DNA from: Rhizophlyctis rosea | Taxonomy: Eukaryota > Chytridiomycota > Chytridiomycetes > Rhizophlyctidales > Rhizophlyctidaceae | Length of the DNA stretch: 64,000 nucleotides | Assembly: GCA_027596075.1 (NCBI GenBank) | Contig: JADGJC010000049.1 | Coordinates: 1 to 64,000 of the forward strand | Direction of reading: 5' to 3' | Shown here: positions 37,859 through 49,174 of the stretch, in pieces | Layout of the letters: each line of letters opens with the position of its first letter | How positions within the stretch are numbered: the stretch's first letter is position 1 | The notes under the pieces: generated by a model | The model's input: the letters and a program-made list of their open reading frames with translations, nothing else | The model's database searches: none | Told to the model about the DNA's origin: nothing | Program-made: the position numbers and the translations under genes

Positions 37859-40800
37859 CTACTTCCTCCTCCACCCAAAACTCAACAACCCCTCCGGCAA
37901 ACTCCTCTTCCTCCCCATCGTCCCCCGTCCCTCCTGCCCATCCTCCTCTTCCTTCCGCCGAAACTTACTGGCAACAATCCCAACAGCGCTCTTGACGCTC
38001 CGCACTGTGCGGGTTGTGCGTATCGAGCGGGTGTCATCAGTGTCATCGAATGTGCGGCGGGGGGTGTAGTCGGTTGTGGGGAGGTAGTCGGTTGATGTGG
38101 ATGTTGAGGATGGGGGAGCGTGGGGTGGGGGGATGGGGATTGAAGAGAGGGAGGGTTTGGGTGTGTGGCGGGGGGTGTGATAGCGGTCTGGAAATATGTA
38201 TGGGTTATTAAAGTGTGCCGAAAAAGAACGTAACTTTAAAGATTTTGATGTTTTTTTCTCACCTTCTTTGTCAGTACTCGTCCCACTAGTATGCGAATGA
38301 GCCGGTGACGCCGGCGGCGTAATATACGTCTGTTGTTGGTGGTGATGATGTCTCTGAGGAGAAAGATGATGCCCGGCACTACTCCACCCCTGTGCACTCT
38401 CCACCTGAATATGCGGCGGCGCAGACCGCGGTGACTGTCCCGGCGTCGGCGGATGCGAAACCGGCGGTGACGGAAATTGAAAATGCGGGTTCATACCAGG
38501 AATATCCCTCTGCTGGTGATGCGGCGGAGAATTGACGGGCCTCGAACCATACCCATTCGCAACCTGAATATCATGATACTCCCTATCCAACGTATTTCCC
38601 ATCCCATCTCCCTCCACCCGACCACCACCAACATCCTCCCGACTCCCATTCCTAGAATGCAAACTCCTCGTCTCCCCCTTCCCACCCTCCCTCCCACCTT
38701 TCCCCCTCCTCAAAGTCCCAAAAACCCCCTTAACCTTACTCGTAGCACTCTTAACACTAACCCCCCCACCCTCCTTCCTTTTCCGAGCGAAATCTTTCAG
38801 TTCCCGATCCCGTTCCTCCTTAGCATGTTTCTCCCGCTTGGCTTCTTCGTCTATCTGGTCCCAGAATGCCGCGCTGTTTTCGGAGGGGTTGCGGCTGTGG
38901 GGGCGGGAATGGGAGGTTTGGGATGTGGATGGGGAGGAGGGTGCGGAGGAAGTGCTGGGTGTTAGATGGGTTGTGGGGATGTTGGTGGTTGGTGATGTGT
39001 CATGGTTGTCGGAAACAATTCGTCCCCGTTCCTGTAGCCCTCTCAACATCTCTTCAATAGGGATAGTTTTAACTCTATTACTGGTGCTGACGAGTTGTGG
39101 ACCGGTGATGTTGTTGACGTAAGGGGTTCTTCTTGGTGGGGAGTGATCGGGGGTCATGAAGGAGGAGGCGGGAGATGCTTGGAGTTGGGCGAGATGGTGG
39201 CGTGGGAAGGAGTCGCGGGGTCGGGGGTTGGGATCTAGAGCTCGATCGATGACGGTTAGAAGGTACGGGGGTGTAGCTGGTTTTGGTGTCGACAGGATGG
39301 AGAGAGATGATGTGCGTTTTGGAGGTGTTGCTGGGGTGGTCGATAGTAAAGGTGAAGATGATTGTACGGTTGGTGGCGGGGTGGTTGTAGGTGCTGGTAG
39401 TGTACGTAAGGAGTCCTCTTTTTGCACATCATCCACACCATCCACATCATCTTCCAAGACGGCATCAACTCCGTCACCCAAATCCGTCGCTCCTTGTTCT
39501 TCTTCAGCACCATGTGTTCCAACAGGAGTGACTTCACTATCAGCTGAACTGTCGTTCCTGCCCAATGTGCCTCGATAATAATCCATCAAAGAAAGAACCC
39601 CTTGACTTTCCAGTCTGCCACGCCCCACATGATCCAAAGTAGCCACACCTTCTCCACCGTTTGATTCATCCGTATAACCGCGCACAAGCGTATCGATAGA
39701 TGGTCCATCATCCATCCTTGGAGTGGGCATCGCAACCTCCCCATCCACAATCCGTTCACCTTCATCATTTCCATCGATTCCTTCCCTCAACCCAATGTCC
39801 TCGCCCTCCTTCGCTCCCTCCTCCTCACCCTCCTCAACACCCTCCAAAGCCCCATTCTCTTCAACCAACCCAACCAAAACCGAATCAACAACCCCACTCC
39901 TCCGAAACTCCTCCAACTTCTCCACCCAAACTGGGTCCATCTTCGCCCTCTCAGCCTCATCATCCAAAGCCAACACCAAGGACTCAAAGTATTTGTGTTT
40001 TGCGACAGGGAGGTGGAACTTGCGGACGGTTGTTGACTCCTGTTGGCGGACTATTGTTGAGGAGAGGGAGTCGTAGTCTAGGGAGAGGGAAAGGGGTTGG
40101 AAATCCGGGAGGGTTGGGAGGAGGTCGATGGGTGAGAGCGGACGGGTGTCAAGGGGTGGTAGGAGAGGCTGGTCGGGTGAGGTGGTGGTTGGGGAGGACG
40201 TGCTGGATGGTGCTGGGTCGGGTTGCAGGTCTGGTGTTGTGTGTCGGTCTTGATGTGGAGGTTCCAGGGATTCTGCTGTTTGTGATATGTCGTCCAAAAA
40301 CACATCTTTCTCCACATCCCCAGGTACATCGTCACCAGCTGGTTGCTCAAATGAATTAACATCTAAATCAGTAGCTGCCAATGATGGGGAAGTGGGGTTA
40401 GGTGTCCCACTTCTTCCCACCTCTCTTGGCGTGTTGGCATGGGCATATATCTCCCATGTCAAAACACGGTCATATACCGGTGCCAGCTCATCCTCGATGA
40501 TCCCATGAGATATTTGATTCAACCGTTGGAGGGAGGAGAGAGTTTGTGTGGAAGGTTCCAGGGTTGGTGATGATGGCAGCAGTGAAGGAGGGATGGGAGG
40601 ATGTCGGCGGAGACTATTCAGACTGCCGTGGGAACTTGTCGGGCTAACGGGACTTATTGGTGGAGACCGTATGCTTCGAGGCTTCAGCGATGATGTAGAT
40701 ACATCGAGAAATGTCCCAGTAACCGCATCCGCGTTAAGCAAGTCCTTTTCCAGAGGACCTGTGGCAATTAGCGCAGACGACGGCTTCGCTTCAACCAATG

Positions 40801-40864
40801 TTCCATCCGCCAAATTAGCTCCATTACTCTCCAGGCCATCATATGTTTCGGACGCTTCCACCAT
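37859..40864 (-). CDS. Large disordered Ser/Pro-rich protein, 1001 codons unspliced
   Basis: Not recognised. ATG 40864 (MVEASETYDGLESN) is the first Met in a frame open for about 3 kb. Composition is Ser/Thr/Pro/Glu-rich with many SP/TP pairs, a short predicted helix with acidic/hydrophobic heptads (YFESLVLALDDEAERAKMDP and EKLEEFRRSG), a basic-acidic coil (DEEAKREKHAKEERDRELKD) and a basic C-terminal tail (VGIVASKFRRKEEEDG and GRKRSLPEGLLSFGWRRK). It looks like a cytoskeletal or polarity scaffold rather than an enzyme, but this is only a guess from composition. A 75-nt AT-rich segment at 38188-38262 has perfect intron borders and would remove 25 residues without changing frame. Confidence 0.7.
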   Translation of the reverse strand: MVEASETYDGLESNGANLADGTLVEAKPSSALIATGPLEKDLLNADAVTGTFLDVSTSSLKPRSIRSPPISPVSPTSSHGSLNSLRRHPPIPPSLLPSSPTLEPSTQTLSSLQRLNQISHGIIEDELAPVYDRVLTWEIYAHANTPREVGRSGTPNPTSPSLAATDLDVNSFEQPAGDDVPGDVEKDVFLDDISQTAESLEPPHQDRHTTPDLQPDPAPSSTSSPTTTSPDQPLLPPLDTRPLSPIDLLPTLPDFQPLSLSLDYDSLSSTIVRQQESTTVRKFHLPVAKHKYFESLVLALDDEAERAKMDPVWVEKLEEFRRSGVVDSVLVGLVEENGALEGVEEGEEEGAKEGEDIGLREGIDGNDEGERIVDGEVAMPTPRMDDGPSIDTLVRGYTDESNGGEGVATLDHVGRGRLESQGVLSLMDYYRGTLGRNDSSADSEVTPVGTHGAEEEQGATDLGDGVDAVLEDDVDGVDDVQKEDSLRTLPAPTTTPPPTVQSSSPLLSTTPATPPKRTSSLSILSTPKPATPPYLLTVIDRALDPNPRPRDSFPRHHLAQLQASPASSFMTPDHSPPRRTPYVNNITGPQLVSTSNRVKTIPIEEMLRGLQERGRIVSDNHDTSPTTNIPTTHLTPSTSSAPSSPSTSQTSHSRPHSRNPSENSAAFWDQIDEEAKREKHAKEERDRELKDFARKRKEGGGVSVKSATSKVKGVFGTLRRGKGGREGGKGETRSLHSRNGSREDVGGGRVEGDGMGNTLDREYHDIQVANGYGSRPVNSPPHHQQRDIPGMNPHFQFPSPPVSHPPTPGQSPRSAPPHIQVESAQGWSSAGHHLSPQRHHHHQQQTYITPPASPAHSHTSGTSTDKEGEKKTSKSLKLRSFSAHFNNPYIFPDRYHTPRHTPKPSLSSIPIPPPHAPPSSTSTSTDYLPTTDYTPRRTFDDTDDTRSIRTTRTVRSVKSAVGIVASKFRRKEEEDGQEGRGTMGRKRSLPEGLLSFGWRRK
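38188..38262 (-). other. Frame-neutral intron (or exitron) of 75 nt
   Basis: On the minus strand the segment runs GTGAGAAAAAA..TTTCCAG, with a TTTAATAAC branch-like site 17 bases before the end. It is AT-rich against GC-rich flanks. It has 75 nt, no stop in frame, and so can be kept or removed. Composition argues that it is a real intron, giving a 976-aa protein when spliced. Confidence 0.6.
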
Positions 40865-41834
40865 GACAATCACAGTGCTGAGGCTCCCGGCAACGAAAAA
40901 ACGGTTTTTGGGTGACGTAAACAAAAAATCATGTGAAGTTCTGGCACCGGTCTAGTTGGTCCGAAAAGCCTTGTTTGAGTAACAAACTTCATAACTCACG
41001 GCTGCCCGATACGGCAAAACGACAGCTAACGGCAGCAATACATACCTCTCCTCTTTTCGACCGTTATCGGGCACCCAAATGCTCGCACTGCATGGAGTGA
41101 AAAAGATGGTATTTATGTTGTAAACAAACGGTGGGAAACCTTGCTCGGGACCCGTTTGGCATTCCTGGTTGTCTTGTTCCTATGAGAGAAAGACGCCAAT
41201 CTGTGGCGCTGTGGCACACCTCCGAACATGGTGAACATGGGAATCAGCGGAAGTGCAGGGGCCAATAGACGTACCACAACATCAGGGTCCATATTAGCAG
41301 GCCGCAGCAATCCAGCAGACGAGACACGATGCATCTCTGCTTTCCGCACAGGTATTGTCAACTTCTTGTAATAACTATTCTGAATGAAAACCCGCGGGCA
41401 TTTATGCGCCTTCTGTCATGGGATTTCACTGCTCCGAAGAAGAAGCAAACAACCTGCAAAGCCGCAGAATTCGAGGTCACGGTTCGGCAGAATATCTGGC
41501 ATTGTCTGAGCGGCATTCCCTACCATGCCAGTCCCATAGTATCAATCGCCTATTCAACTCAGTAACAAAATATATGATCAGTGTGTAAATCACAGTCTTC
41601 ATTTCAACCCATCACTTCTCAGATCACGGATCCCGTGCTGCGTGATGTGGCGCAGGAGACCCTGAAAACTGGCCCGGCACGAGCCTATGCAACGTTGTCC
41701 ATGACGCTCATACCACTAGTACTGGTCTTGCCTATGACGTTGCTTCAACATTGAACCTCCGGTTTTTTAATCAAGTGATCAGCCAATCATGTGTCCAGCG
41801 TGATTGCGCAGTTGAGGCTTGGCACTCAAAACTC
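40865..41834. other. Intergenic, no gene seen
   Basis: Divergent flank of the disordered protein gene (minus) and the orphan 265-aa gene (plus). Short open frames only. Confidence 0.45.
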
Positions 41835-41842
41835 TATAAAAG
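41835..41842 (+). promoter_or_regulatory. TATA box of the orphan 265-aa gene
   Basis: TATAAAAG followed by a G-run, 79 bp before ATG 41914. It lies inside the longer open frame, which is why I place the start at 41914 and not at 41791. Confidence 0.6.
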
Positions 41843-41913
41843 GGGGGACGGGGGATCGCCCCTCGTTCGTTTTGTTCCCTCGCAAACCTCATCCATCTCG
41901 ACCATCACACGTC

Positions 41914-42711
41914 ATGTACAAGTTCATCCAAATCCCGTTCGTCCCAACAACCGCCACAGAGTGCGCAAAGTTCCTCGAACTTTGCCACGACCAAGACCTC
42001 GACGCCGACAAACTCCGCATACTACCTCAACTTCTCCTTCAAATCTCGAAAACCGCCCCGCAACCCAAATTCGTCATCTATCCGTTCGTGTCCCGCTTGG
42101 TCCGCAACATTGAGAAGTGGGCACCATATCAAACTACAGCAGAACGCCAACAAAATCATCTCGCGCCACAAATCGAAGCAATTCTTACACTCCCAAGCTC
42201 ATGGGTCGAGAAGCACCTCGCGCCAATCCCGCAACTCATCACCCGCGGTATTACCGGGTCCAGCACCAGATGTTCACACATCTGTTCAATCCCTCACTTC
42301 CTCCCACACGGCCTCCGCCTCCTCGTCGAATGCGCCCTGCCCCTCAACCCTTCCTCCATCCCCGACTTCCTCGCGAAACTCAAAATCCACGCCCCATCCC
42401 GCGACGAACTGTCCCTCCTCAACGGCAACAATGAAAACATTCCCATCAACGCCCAACTCCGCCCCCGCCGATGCATCCAGTTCTGGACAGACCTCGCTCA
42501 TTACGCGGCAAATCTTCATGAACGAAGGGGGAAGCAGGTTGTGAGTGCTTTGACGGAGATCCGGGAGAAGGGGAGGCAGTGTGGGGCAAGTCTGCAGTTG
42601 CAGAGCGCGGTTATTGTTAGGTGCGAGGATGAACTGTTTGAAATGATTTGTGAGAGGACGGGTTACGGGGTCACGGCGGAGGAGATGTTTGAGGAGTGGG
42701 TTGGAGTTTAA
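41914..42711 (+). CDS. Orphan protein, 265 aa
   Basis: Not recognised. Single exon from MYKFIQIPFVPTTATECAKF to VTAEEMFEEWVGV. No signal peptide or membrane segment. It looks globular and mostly alpha-helical, with conserved-looking amphipathic segments (LELCHDQDLDADKLRILPQL, WTDLAHYAANLHERRGKQVV, ALTEIREKGRQC) and seven Cys without metal-binding spacing. Codon use is strongly C-ending in the first two thirds, like the GH44 and MFS genes, which suggests real expression. Upstream TATA box. Confidence 0.65.
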   Translation: MYKFIQIPFVPTTATECAKFLELCHDQDLDADKLRILPQLLLQISKTAPQPKFVIYPFVSRLVRNIEKWAPYQTTAERQQNHLAPQIEAILTLPSSWVEKHLAPIPQLITRGITGSSTRCSHICSIPHFLPHGLRLLVECALPLNPSSIPDFLAKLKIHAPSRDELSLLNGNNENIPINAQLRPRRCIQFWTDLAHYAANLHERRGKQVVSALTEIREKGRQCGASLQLQSAVIVRCEDELFEMICERTGYGVTAEEMFEEWVGV

Positions 42712-45675
42712 TGCGGGGTTTTGGGAGCGTTTTGGTGAGAGGGCCTTTTGTAAATATACCGATATGTACTATACCAGTCATATAAATAAGAGCAGTTTTG
42801 ACAACCAAGATTTTGAATCACTTTCTTCTGTGAATGATTATGGCATAGTCTCGCGTCGTCACTCTACATGAACGCAAAGACTTATCAATCTCGAGGTAAT
42901 CCAGTTAGGCCGCCCATTCAGAGGAAAGAGCCAATTGCTATGCGTCAACACTGTGTACACTCACCGAGTTTTTAGGCAAAACCTTCGTTCCTTCATCGCC
43001 GCATGGGTTTGGTTTCTCCGATAATTGCCGGACTTTGTTATATAGCGGTACCGCACCGATGTTATTGACGTTTTGGATGCAAGAGAAAGACCAACGCAAT
43101 GCTCATGGTAGGTGTTGTGATCAGTCCGGCTTGCTGGACGCCGGCTGATTGTCACGGCTTCCGTCCGCCGCTGCGGACAAACACACAAGGCGTTGCCCAA
43201 AACAAAATAAAGCACTGTATGATTTACAAAATGAGCAGCGTGTTCCAAAATTAGAACATCGCCTTAACTTTACGCATTATCCTGCTCAAATGTATGCTGA
43301 CCAAGGGAATGCAACTTCCACGTAAACAGGCGACCTTCAAGTTGGTAAAGTATAAACCAAAATTTCACAGTTTTCTGCGGCGGAGGCCCCAAGCGTTGTT
43401 TTTCATTGTGGTGGTTTCATTGCGTGGGGGTTGTGTAGTATTTAGAAAGATTTGTTGTAGTTGGTGATGTATAAACCTGATGTCGTTTTCCTCCGTGCAT
43501 CCGTTTCGGTTAATGTTCGTGCCTGTGGTCCTAGTGGGAAGTTTGGATAGGAATGTTGTTGAGAGTCTAATGTCAGTGACGAAGCAGCTGGAAGGCATTG
43601 GTTTATGACTTGAAATTTGCTGCTGCTTGAGCCGACCAGCCGGAGGTTTGTATTTGAACCCTGCCATATCTTTACCATTCAAGAATCAGGTCGCCAAACG
43701 ATAACCACTCTCACATCCGTCCAAGTCTCAATGGAGCAACTTGATGCTTCTCCAGCTCCAAAAGCGCGCGCAGCTTACATATATGATCGTTGTTGCTGCC
43801 CACTTTGGAGTAAAATCCGACCTGCGTGACGGGTGCAGGTCCACCGCTTCAGCAATGAAGGGTGAACGTGGTGAAGCCCCCTTCCAGTCAACTGTACTGC
43901 ACACAAGGACGTCGCCCAACCCTCACGGATATCACACAATACCCCGCTCTCTCCTCTCCTTTTGCACGCGTCCGGTTATATCCGCCTGTACTACCTTGAA
44001 GGGTACGTTCCACAGTACATCAACATCCGCCACACACTACCAACAAGTATCCGGTCTATCTCAATCTGAGCGTCACGCAGGGAAGTTCCATCCCATTCGT
44101 CTTTGACTTTCTTCATAAAACCGCCACAGATTGCATAGGCCCGCTGTGGGATGGACGTACAGAGACGTAGAGAGCAGCACGATTGATCTCAACCAAGCGA
44201 AGCACTGACACGTTAAACACGTCAAATACCTGATGACCGCTGTAGAATGATTGATACAGAGTCACGCTTTCATCGTTTCGGATTCTTCGACAATTTGAGG
44301 AGAGTTATTATGGTATGATCGATGACTGAGGAAGATTCCTTTGTGGCTATTAATGAGAAAGCTTTTGAGAATCTTGCTGATTCATACGGCATCCTTAGCC
44401 ATTCGATGCTTTCCTTCGCATCCACGAGTTCCGTACCGGCGCTCATCCGCATCATCCGCATCATCCGCCCTATAATGAAAGGAACCTAAAAGCATCTTGC
44501 CAGCTTTCCGTGGACGGCTGGACAGCGAAGATGGGGAGTGAACTGAATGAACCCTGACGCCATCAGAGTGGCACAGCAAGTCAGCAGAGCGCAGTCACCA
44601 AAAGTCGGTAAATCATGAAGCCGGCAGATCGCGTTTTTTGTGCGACGCCAGCATCCATGATCTGGCTCCATCAGTTTCCAACAATATGGAACATAGCTGA
44701 ACATATGAAGGGAACGCTCCGAATGGCTGGATCAACCGCATCAGGGTTGCACCCTCATATCACTCATACAAGGAAAAGGAGTCTGACAAATTCCGCTGTT
44801 CCGCAGTTCCACGGGTCCCGGCCATCCTTTTCCATGGGAATATCAACACCATCAACCTCCTCCTCCCAAAATCATCCGCTTGCTTGATCGCCACTTTGGC
44901 GGTGTCTCAGTCATTCAATAGAGACGATTGGTAGGATTTGTAATGGATTCCATTGGACGTGACGGTTTCGGGATGACGTCGCAGAGGAGGGATTGGCGGA
45001 GGCGAGGAGGGGAGCCAATTATTCTATTTCTAAAATCCAAAGAGGGGGAACAGGAGATGCCCAGGTGGGCCAATGATGCGTTTCATTGCAAGCAGCACCA
45101 AACTCCCCATAGCCTGTTTGATGGTCTGATGGTTCCTATTGATGGACTGACACCTCTGAGTCGTACAGTGTGGAACTCTAACGGTTGGAACTCCCCTACA
45201 AAACAAAAAAATTGAAAACATTCCCTACAGTTGGCGCTCCATACTAGCGGCAATACGATTTTCCGCTACATTTCCCTCACCGAACCAACCATCCAAAAAT
45301 GTTATGATGTGTCCTCATCCTGCTTCGCCCCCTCCTTGTCTAACGAAGAAAAAGTAATCAATCTGAAAATCAACCACTATATGCGGGAAACGGCTCATTC
45401 AACCCCGAGCTTTTCCCGTTAGACCGTCCCGGTGACAAATTCTCGAAATACCACCCACCTCCGGCGTCGTTCCCCTCCGGTATTCACGAAATCCTATATT
45501 AGGAGAAACCATCGTTAGCATCCCAACGGCGTTCTCAGTCACCTCAGAGTTTCGCATTGGATTTTAGTTCTACGATACCCATAACTTAACCACAAAGCCT
45601 CAAGAGACGATCACCTTCCTCTTACATTTTCTTCACACAAAACTCTTGCATTGCATCACAGTCCCATAACCAATA
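42712..45675. other. Gene-poor 3-kb stretch
   Basis: No supported gene on either strand. Open frames are short, lack splice consensus in phase and have non-coding composition. A small CATCCG repeat lies at about 44442-44468. The last 300 bp are A/C-rich and serve as the MFS leader and promoter. Confidence 0.5.
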
Positions 45676-47677
45676 ATGTCTGCATCAAAGACAAACGAAC
45701 GGGCACCAGCCCCGCCCCAACCTCGACAGTTCCCCGCGTGGGAACGGTGGGTCGTATTGGGTGTATCGACACTCGGTGGTTTCATGGCTGCTATTCAGGG
45801 TTCGGCCTTGATTGTTGCATTGCCTGACCTGATGGCACATTTGGAGACGTCAATCAGTAAGTAATTCAAGACTGTCGCTCATTTGCACTATGTTGCGTTC
45901 GGCGATTGGTTTCGTTCGGCGATTGGAAGCTTTTCACACATGGGATGGGATGATTTGGGAACGCGTTTTACTGCTGCACGCATCTAACCACATCCCTCTC
46001 TCTATTTCACTCCACCAGACACCATCATGTGGGTCATGATTTCCTATATTCTCGTCGTGGCCGCCATCGCGCTCCCCCTCGGCAAGATTGGAGACAAGCT
46101 CGGACGTGCCGTAACATATAACATCGGATTCGCGCTCTTCGCCATCGGTGGATTGTTGTCTGGATTTTCCAAGCCGGAACATCACGGAGCGGATTTGATC
46201 GGGTACCGTGCTATTCAGGGGTTGGGTGCCGCGTTTATTTTCGTGTCGAGTGGGGCACTTGTTGCTGGTGAGTTTTAGGTGTTTTAACTTTTTGTGGGGG
46301 ATTCGCGGAATGAGTGGGAGGGAGTTGGGAATGCATTTACTGATGTGATCTTTTCTTCTTTCAGACCGCTTCGCACCCTTCAACCAAGTCGGTCTCGCCA
46401 CCGGCGTTATTCAACTCGCCTTCGCCGCCGGTACGGTCGTAGGCCCCATCGTAGGCGGCGGCGCCCTCCTCGCATCCTGGAGCTGGGTCTTCTGGGTCAC
46501 CACCATCCCCGCCGCCATCGGCTGCGTCCTCGGTTTCTGGAAAAACAAGAACGTGTACCCCTTCTCCGCCCGCAACCTCTTCGAATTCCTGAAGCATTAC
46601 AACTCCATCGGCGCCGTGCTCATCATCACTGCTATCACGCTTTTGGTCATGCTTTTGTCTTATGCGGTGTTCCCTGATGGAACGACTGTGTCGTCGAGCA
46701 AGGGGTTGGGGCTTTTGGGGATGGGTGTTGTGTTGGGGGCGATCTTGTATGTTATTTCGGAGTGGAGGTCGAATACTCCTGTCATTGATGGGAAGATGTT
46801 CCTTTCGAGGAATTTCTCTATCGCGTTGGTGAATGCGACGTTGGGTTCGTTTGTTCGGTCCAGCTTTGTCTGTGAGTATTCTTATCAATCTTGTTGTCAT
46901 CGTATTGTAACCATGAGCATCAATTAATCAATTTTCTCCTCTCTCCCACCAGTCGCCTTCATCTTCTTCTTCCAAGGCCCCTTCTCTCAATCCCCCCTCA
47001 TGGCCGGCGTCTACGTCATCCCCTTCGGCGTCGGACTCATGATCGCCGGTCTCCTCTCCGGTCGGCTGGCCGACCGCATGGGCGCCCGCACACTCTCCGT
47101 CATCGGCCCTTTCATCGCCGCCATCGCCTCCATCGGCACAATCTTCCACAACCAACACACCAACTACGGCGGCATCGCCGTCAACATCTTCATCCTCGGT
47201 TTCGGATGGGGCATCTTTAACTCCCCAATCATGACTTTGCTCATGCTCGCCGTGCCGCCGTCAAAGCGTGGTGAAGCGTCTGCGTTGAACATGACGGCAC
47301 TCATGTTGGCGCAGATGTTGGCTATTATCTTTGTGTTCAAGTTCATTCTTACCTCCCTTCCGTTCGAAGTCGCGCTCCAACTCTTCCTATACGGTGGCGG
47401 TGGTCTCTCTGACGAATCCATCTCTGAGTTCTTGAGTGGTCTGCACGTTGTTTACTACGTCTGTATCGCCCTCTCTGTACTGGCTGGCCTCCTCTCCCTT
47501 CTCATCTCCCGAGGTCACTTTGTGGAGACCAACAACGAGACTCCCGCAACCGAGGACGTGTTGGTGGAGGATGGGAAGATTGGGGATTTGGAGAAGGGTT
47601 CTAATGCAACGTTGACTGAGGAGGCAAAGCCTGATGCGCCATCGCGGAAGGACTCTCTGAATCAGTTGCAGTCATAG
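45676..47677 (+). CDS. MFS drug:H+ antiporter, DHA2 type
   Basis: 553-aa plasma-membrane transporter in four exons (45676-45856, 46019-46267, 46365-46871, 46953-47677), phases checked. After a 35-residue cytosolic N terminus come about 14 hydrophobic segments. The MFS motif A between TM2 and TM3 reads GKIGDKLGR; motif B region is GYRAIQGLGAAF; motif C is GTVVGPIVGGG in TM5, the antiporter signature. The second half has a further A-like loop, GRLADRMGAR. DHA2 members export drugs, toxins or amino acids in exchange for protons. The C-terminal tail is Asp/Glu-rich and cytosolic. No biosynthetic cluster surrounds it, so a specific cargo cannot be assigned. Intron 1 carries a duplicated GTTCGGCGATTGG. 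Confidence 0.9.
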
Positions 47678-47986
47678 AAATCCTCAGCATGGGGGACGGG
47701 GGTGATGATGGTTAGGGATTTGTGTTGATATACTTGTAGCAATATTTGGTGGTGGTGTGTGGGGAGAGTGTGGATAGATCCCATTTGTAATTTACTCCTC
47801 TCATCTTTGGAAACAAACCTTGTTTTATATAGTAATAACACTTTCATATGTGCTGTCTGGACAGATATACGTATCTCATTATTGTGAGCTCTTCATAGAA
47901 GCTGTTTTCGGAGTATTATTACATTTGACGTTTGGATGTAGTTGCGGAGACGGGTGGTTCATATGCAGTACAAGTGTTACTGTACA
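47678..47986. other. 3' flank of the MFS gene
   Basis: AT-rich 3' untranslated region and spacer; no gene seen. Confidence 0.5.
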
Positions 47987-48247
47987 TCAGATCCAGCTTT
48001 TGTAAGGGTCAACTCTCAATAGTGATTTTGGCCCAGCCCTGATCCTGTTCACGCCCCAAATGTTCCCAGCCTCATAGTCCGTAGGCATACTTACCATTGC
48101 ATTCGCTTCCGAAAGAGCTGCTATGACGAGATCGGGGTTTTGAAACATGTTGGAGTCAGAAGCAGAAACATCAAGTGGAACTTGCAGGGATGCGACGTGG
48201 CTCCTGCCAAAATTTGTGCGGGCGAAAGCGTGGTTGTATCGCGTCAT
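47987..48247 (-). CDS. Possible small protein, 86 aa
   Basis: Not recognised. Frame from ATG 48247 encodes a polar N terminus and then SLQVPLDVSASDSNMFQNPD and LVIAALSEANAM, which reads like a natural protein. A GTAAGT donor after ANAM at about 48095 suggests this may instead be the first exon of a longer gene; no matching second exon was found before the MFS 3' end. It is convergent with the MFS gene. Confidence 0.25.
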   Translation of the reverse strand: MTRYNHAFARTNFGRSHVASLQVPLDVSASDSNMFQNPDLVIAALSEANAMVSMPTDYEAGNIWGVNRIRAGPKSLLRVDPYKSWI

Positions 48248-48366
48248 TTCTTGAACGGAGAATCAATCAAATGCTAATGAGATCTCCTTATTGTGTGAAG
48301 TTTGGAACTGAGTGGGAAGCGGGTCTATTTGCATCCCCTCTTGCCCCATATTTCTAGCACTCCCAC

Positions 48367-48594
48367 TCATGTCTCGTATGAGATGCTTTGGTGTTCGTGG
48401 GATGGTTGTAAGAAGAAGAAAAGTTGCCATACGCCTCCTGGCCATGCTTTTCCAACCCACAGAATCGCAAAGACAATGATGACAAGGATTCCAAGGCAGA
48501 CTGCGATGAACGATGACCCATGCTTGAGGTTTCCACCTCCCCATGCCACCAGATTGCGGACCTTCTTGCGGAGCCAGAGGTCGCGTGCAATCAT
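48367..48594 (-). CDS. Possible single-pass membrane microprotein, 75 aa
   Basis: Not recognised. ATG 48594 opens MIARDLWLRKKVRNLVAW, then a strong hydrophobic segment (SFIAVCLGILVIIVFAILWV, about residues 28-47) flanked by Lys and Trp, then a His/Gln tail. A basic stretch before a single helix is typical of small organelle-membrane proteins. No intron is needed. Support is only the open frame and membrane character. Confidence 0.3.
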   Translation of the reverse strand: MIARDLWLRKKVRNLVAWGGGNLKHGSSFIAVCLGILVIIVFAILWVGKAWPGGVWQLFFFLQPSHEHQSISYET

Positions 48595-49098
48595 AGATCA
48601 AATCACCGATTAATAGATTTCTTTTCCTCCTCGCTCGTCAAGGATTGCCAAATTGAGAGTGGCTCGTAGCACATCACAACCTTTTCTGCACAAAACGCTC
48701 CTACCGAATCAAGAAACACCTAATTGAAATGGACAACAAATTAGCCGAGAGACTTTCAGTTGTATTTCTAACATGGACCATGCATGCCAATTACGGACAT
48801 CTTTGTGCGAACTTTCCGCCACATGGGACGGAATGTTATTGCGGAGCCACTCCTAAAAGGACCCGCACTTGCTGCACCCCCACACAATTTTTGGGGAACA
48901 CGAACTGGTGCAAACTTCGTGCGTCCAAGGTGCAAACCCATCCTTGAATTTTAGTAGGACCGTCAGTAGCCTCGGTAGCGGCACATAGGGGATGCAGAGT
49001 TCGTCATTGTGGGTTGGCCTCCGCATGCGGAAGTGTTGTTGAGAATGAGGGATTTCGTCGAATTTGGGTAGAAGCACAACCTGGCATTGAATGCAGAA
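48595..49098. other. Upstream region of the GH44 gene
   Basis: About 500 bp between the microprotein candidate and the GH44 TATA box. No gene seen. Confidence 0.45.
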
Positions 49099-49106
49099 TA
49101 TATAAG
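49099..49106 (+). promoter_or_regulatory. TATA box of the GH44 gene
   Basis: TATATAAG 76 bp before the start codon at 49175, followed by a purine-rich leader. Position and sequence fit a strong inducible promoter. Confidence 0.6.
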
Positions 49107-49174
49107 ACGAGCGGGTTTGAGAAGCGGAAGAATTTTTTCACTTGCTGGTTGTTGAAGACTGCTGGTAGGGTACT

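Noticed and set aside
39700..40359. 219-codon plus-strand frame
   Set aside because: Shadow of the Ser/Pro-rich disordered protein on the minus strand; composition is Pro/His/Gln only.
41791..41913. Upstream in-frame ATG for the 265-aa protein
   Set aside because: The TATA box at 41835-41842 lies inside this extension, so transcription should start after it.
42712..45675. Possible transposon in the gene-poor stretch
   Set aside because: No terminal repeats, target duplications or transposase, reverse transcriptase or integrase motifs were seen on either strand.
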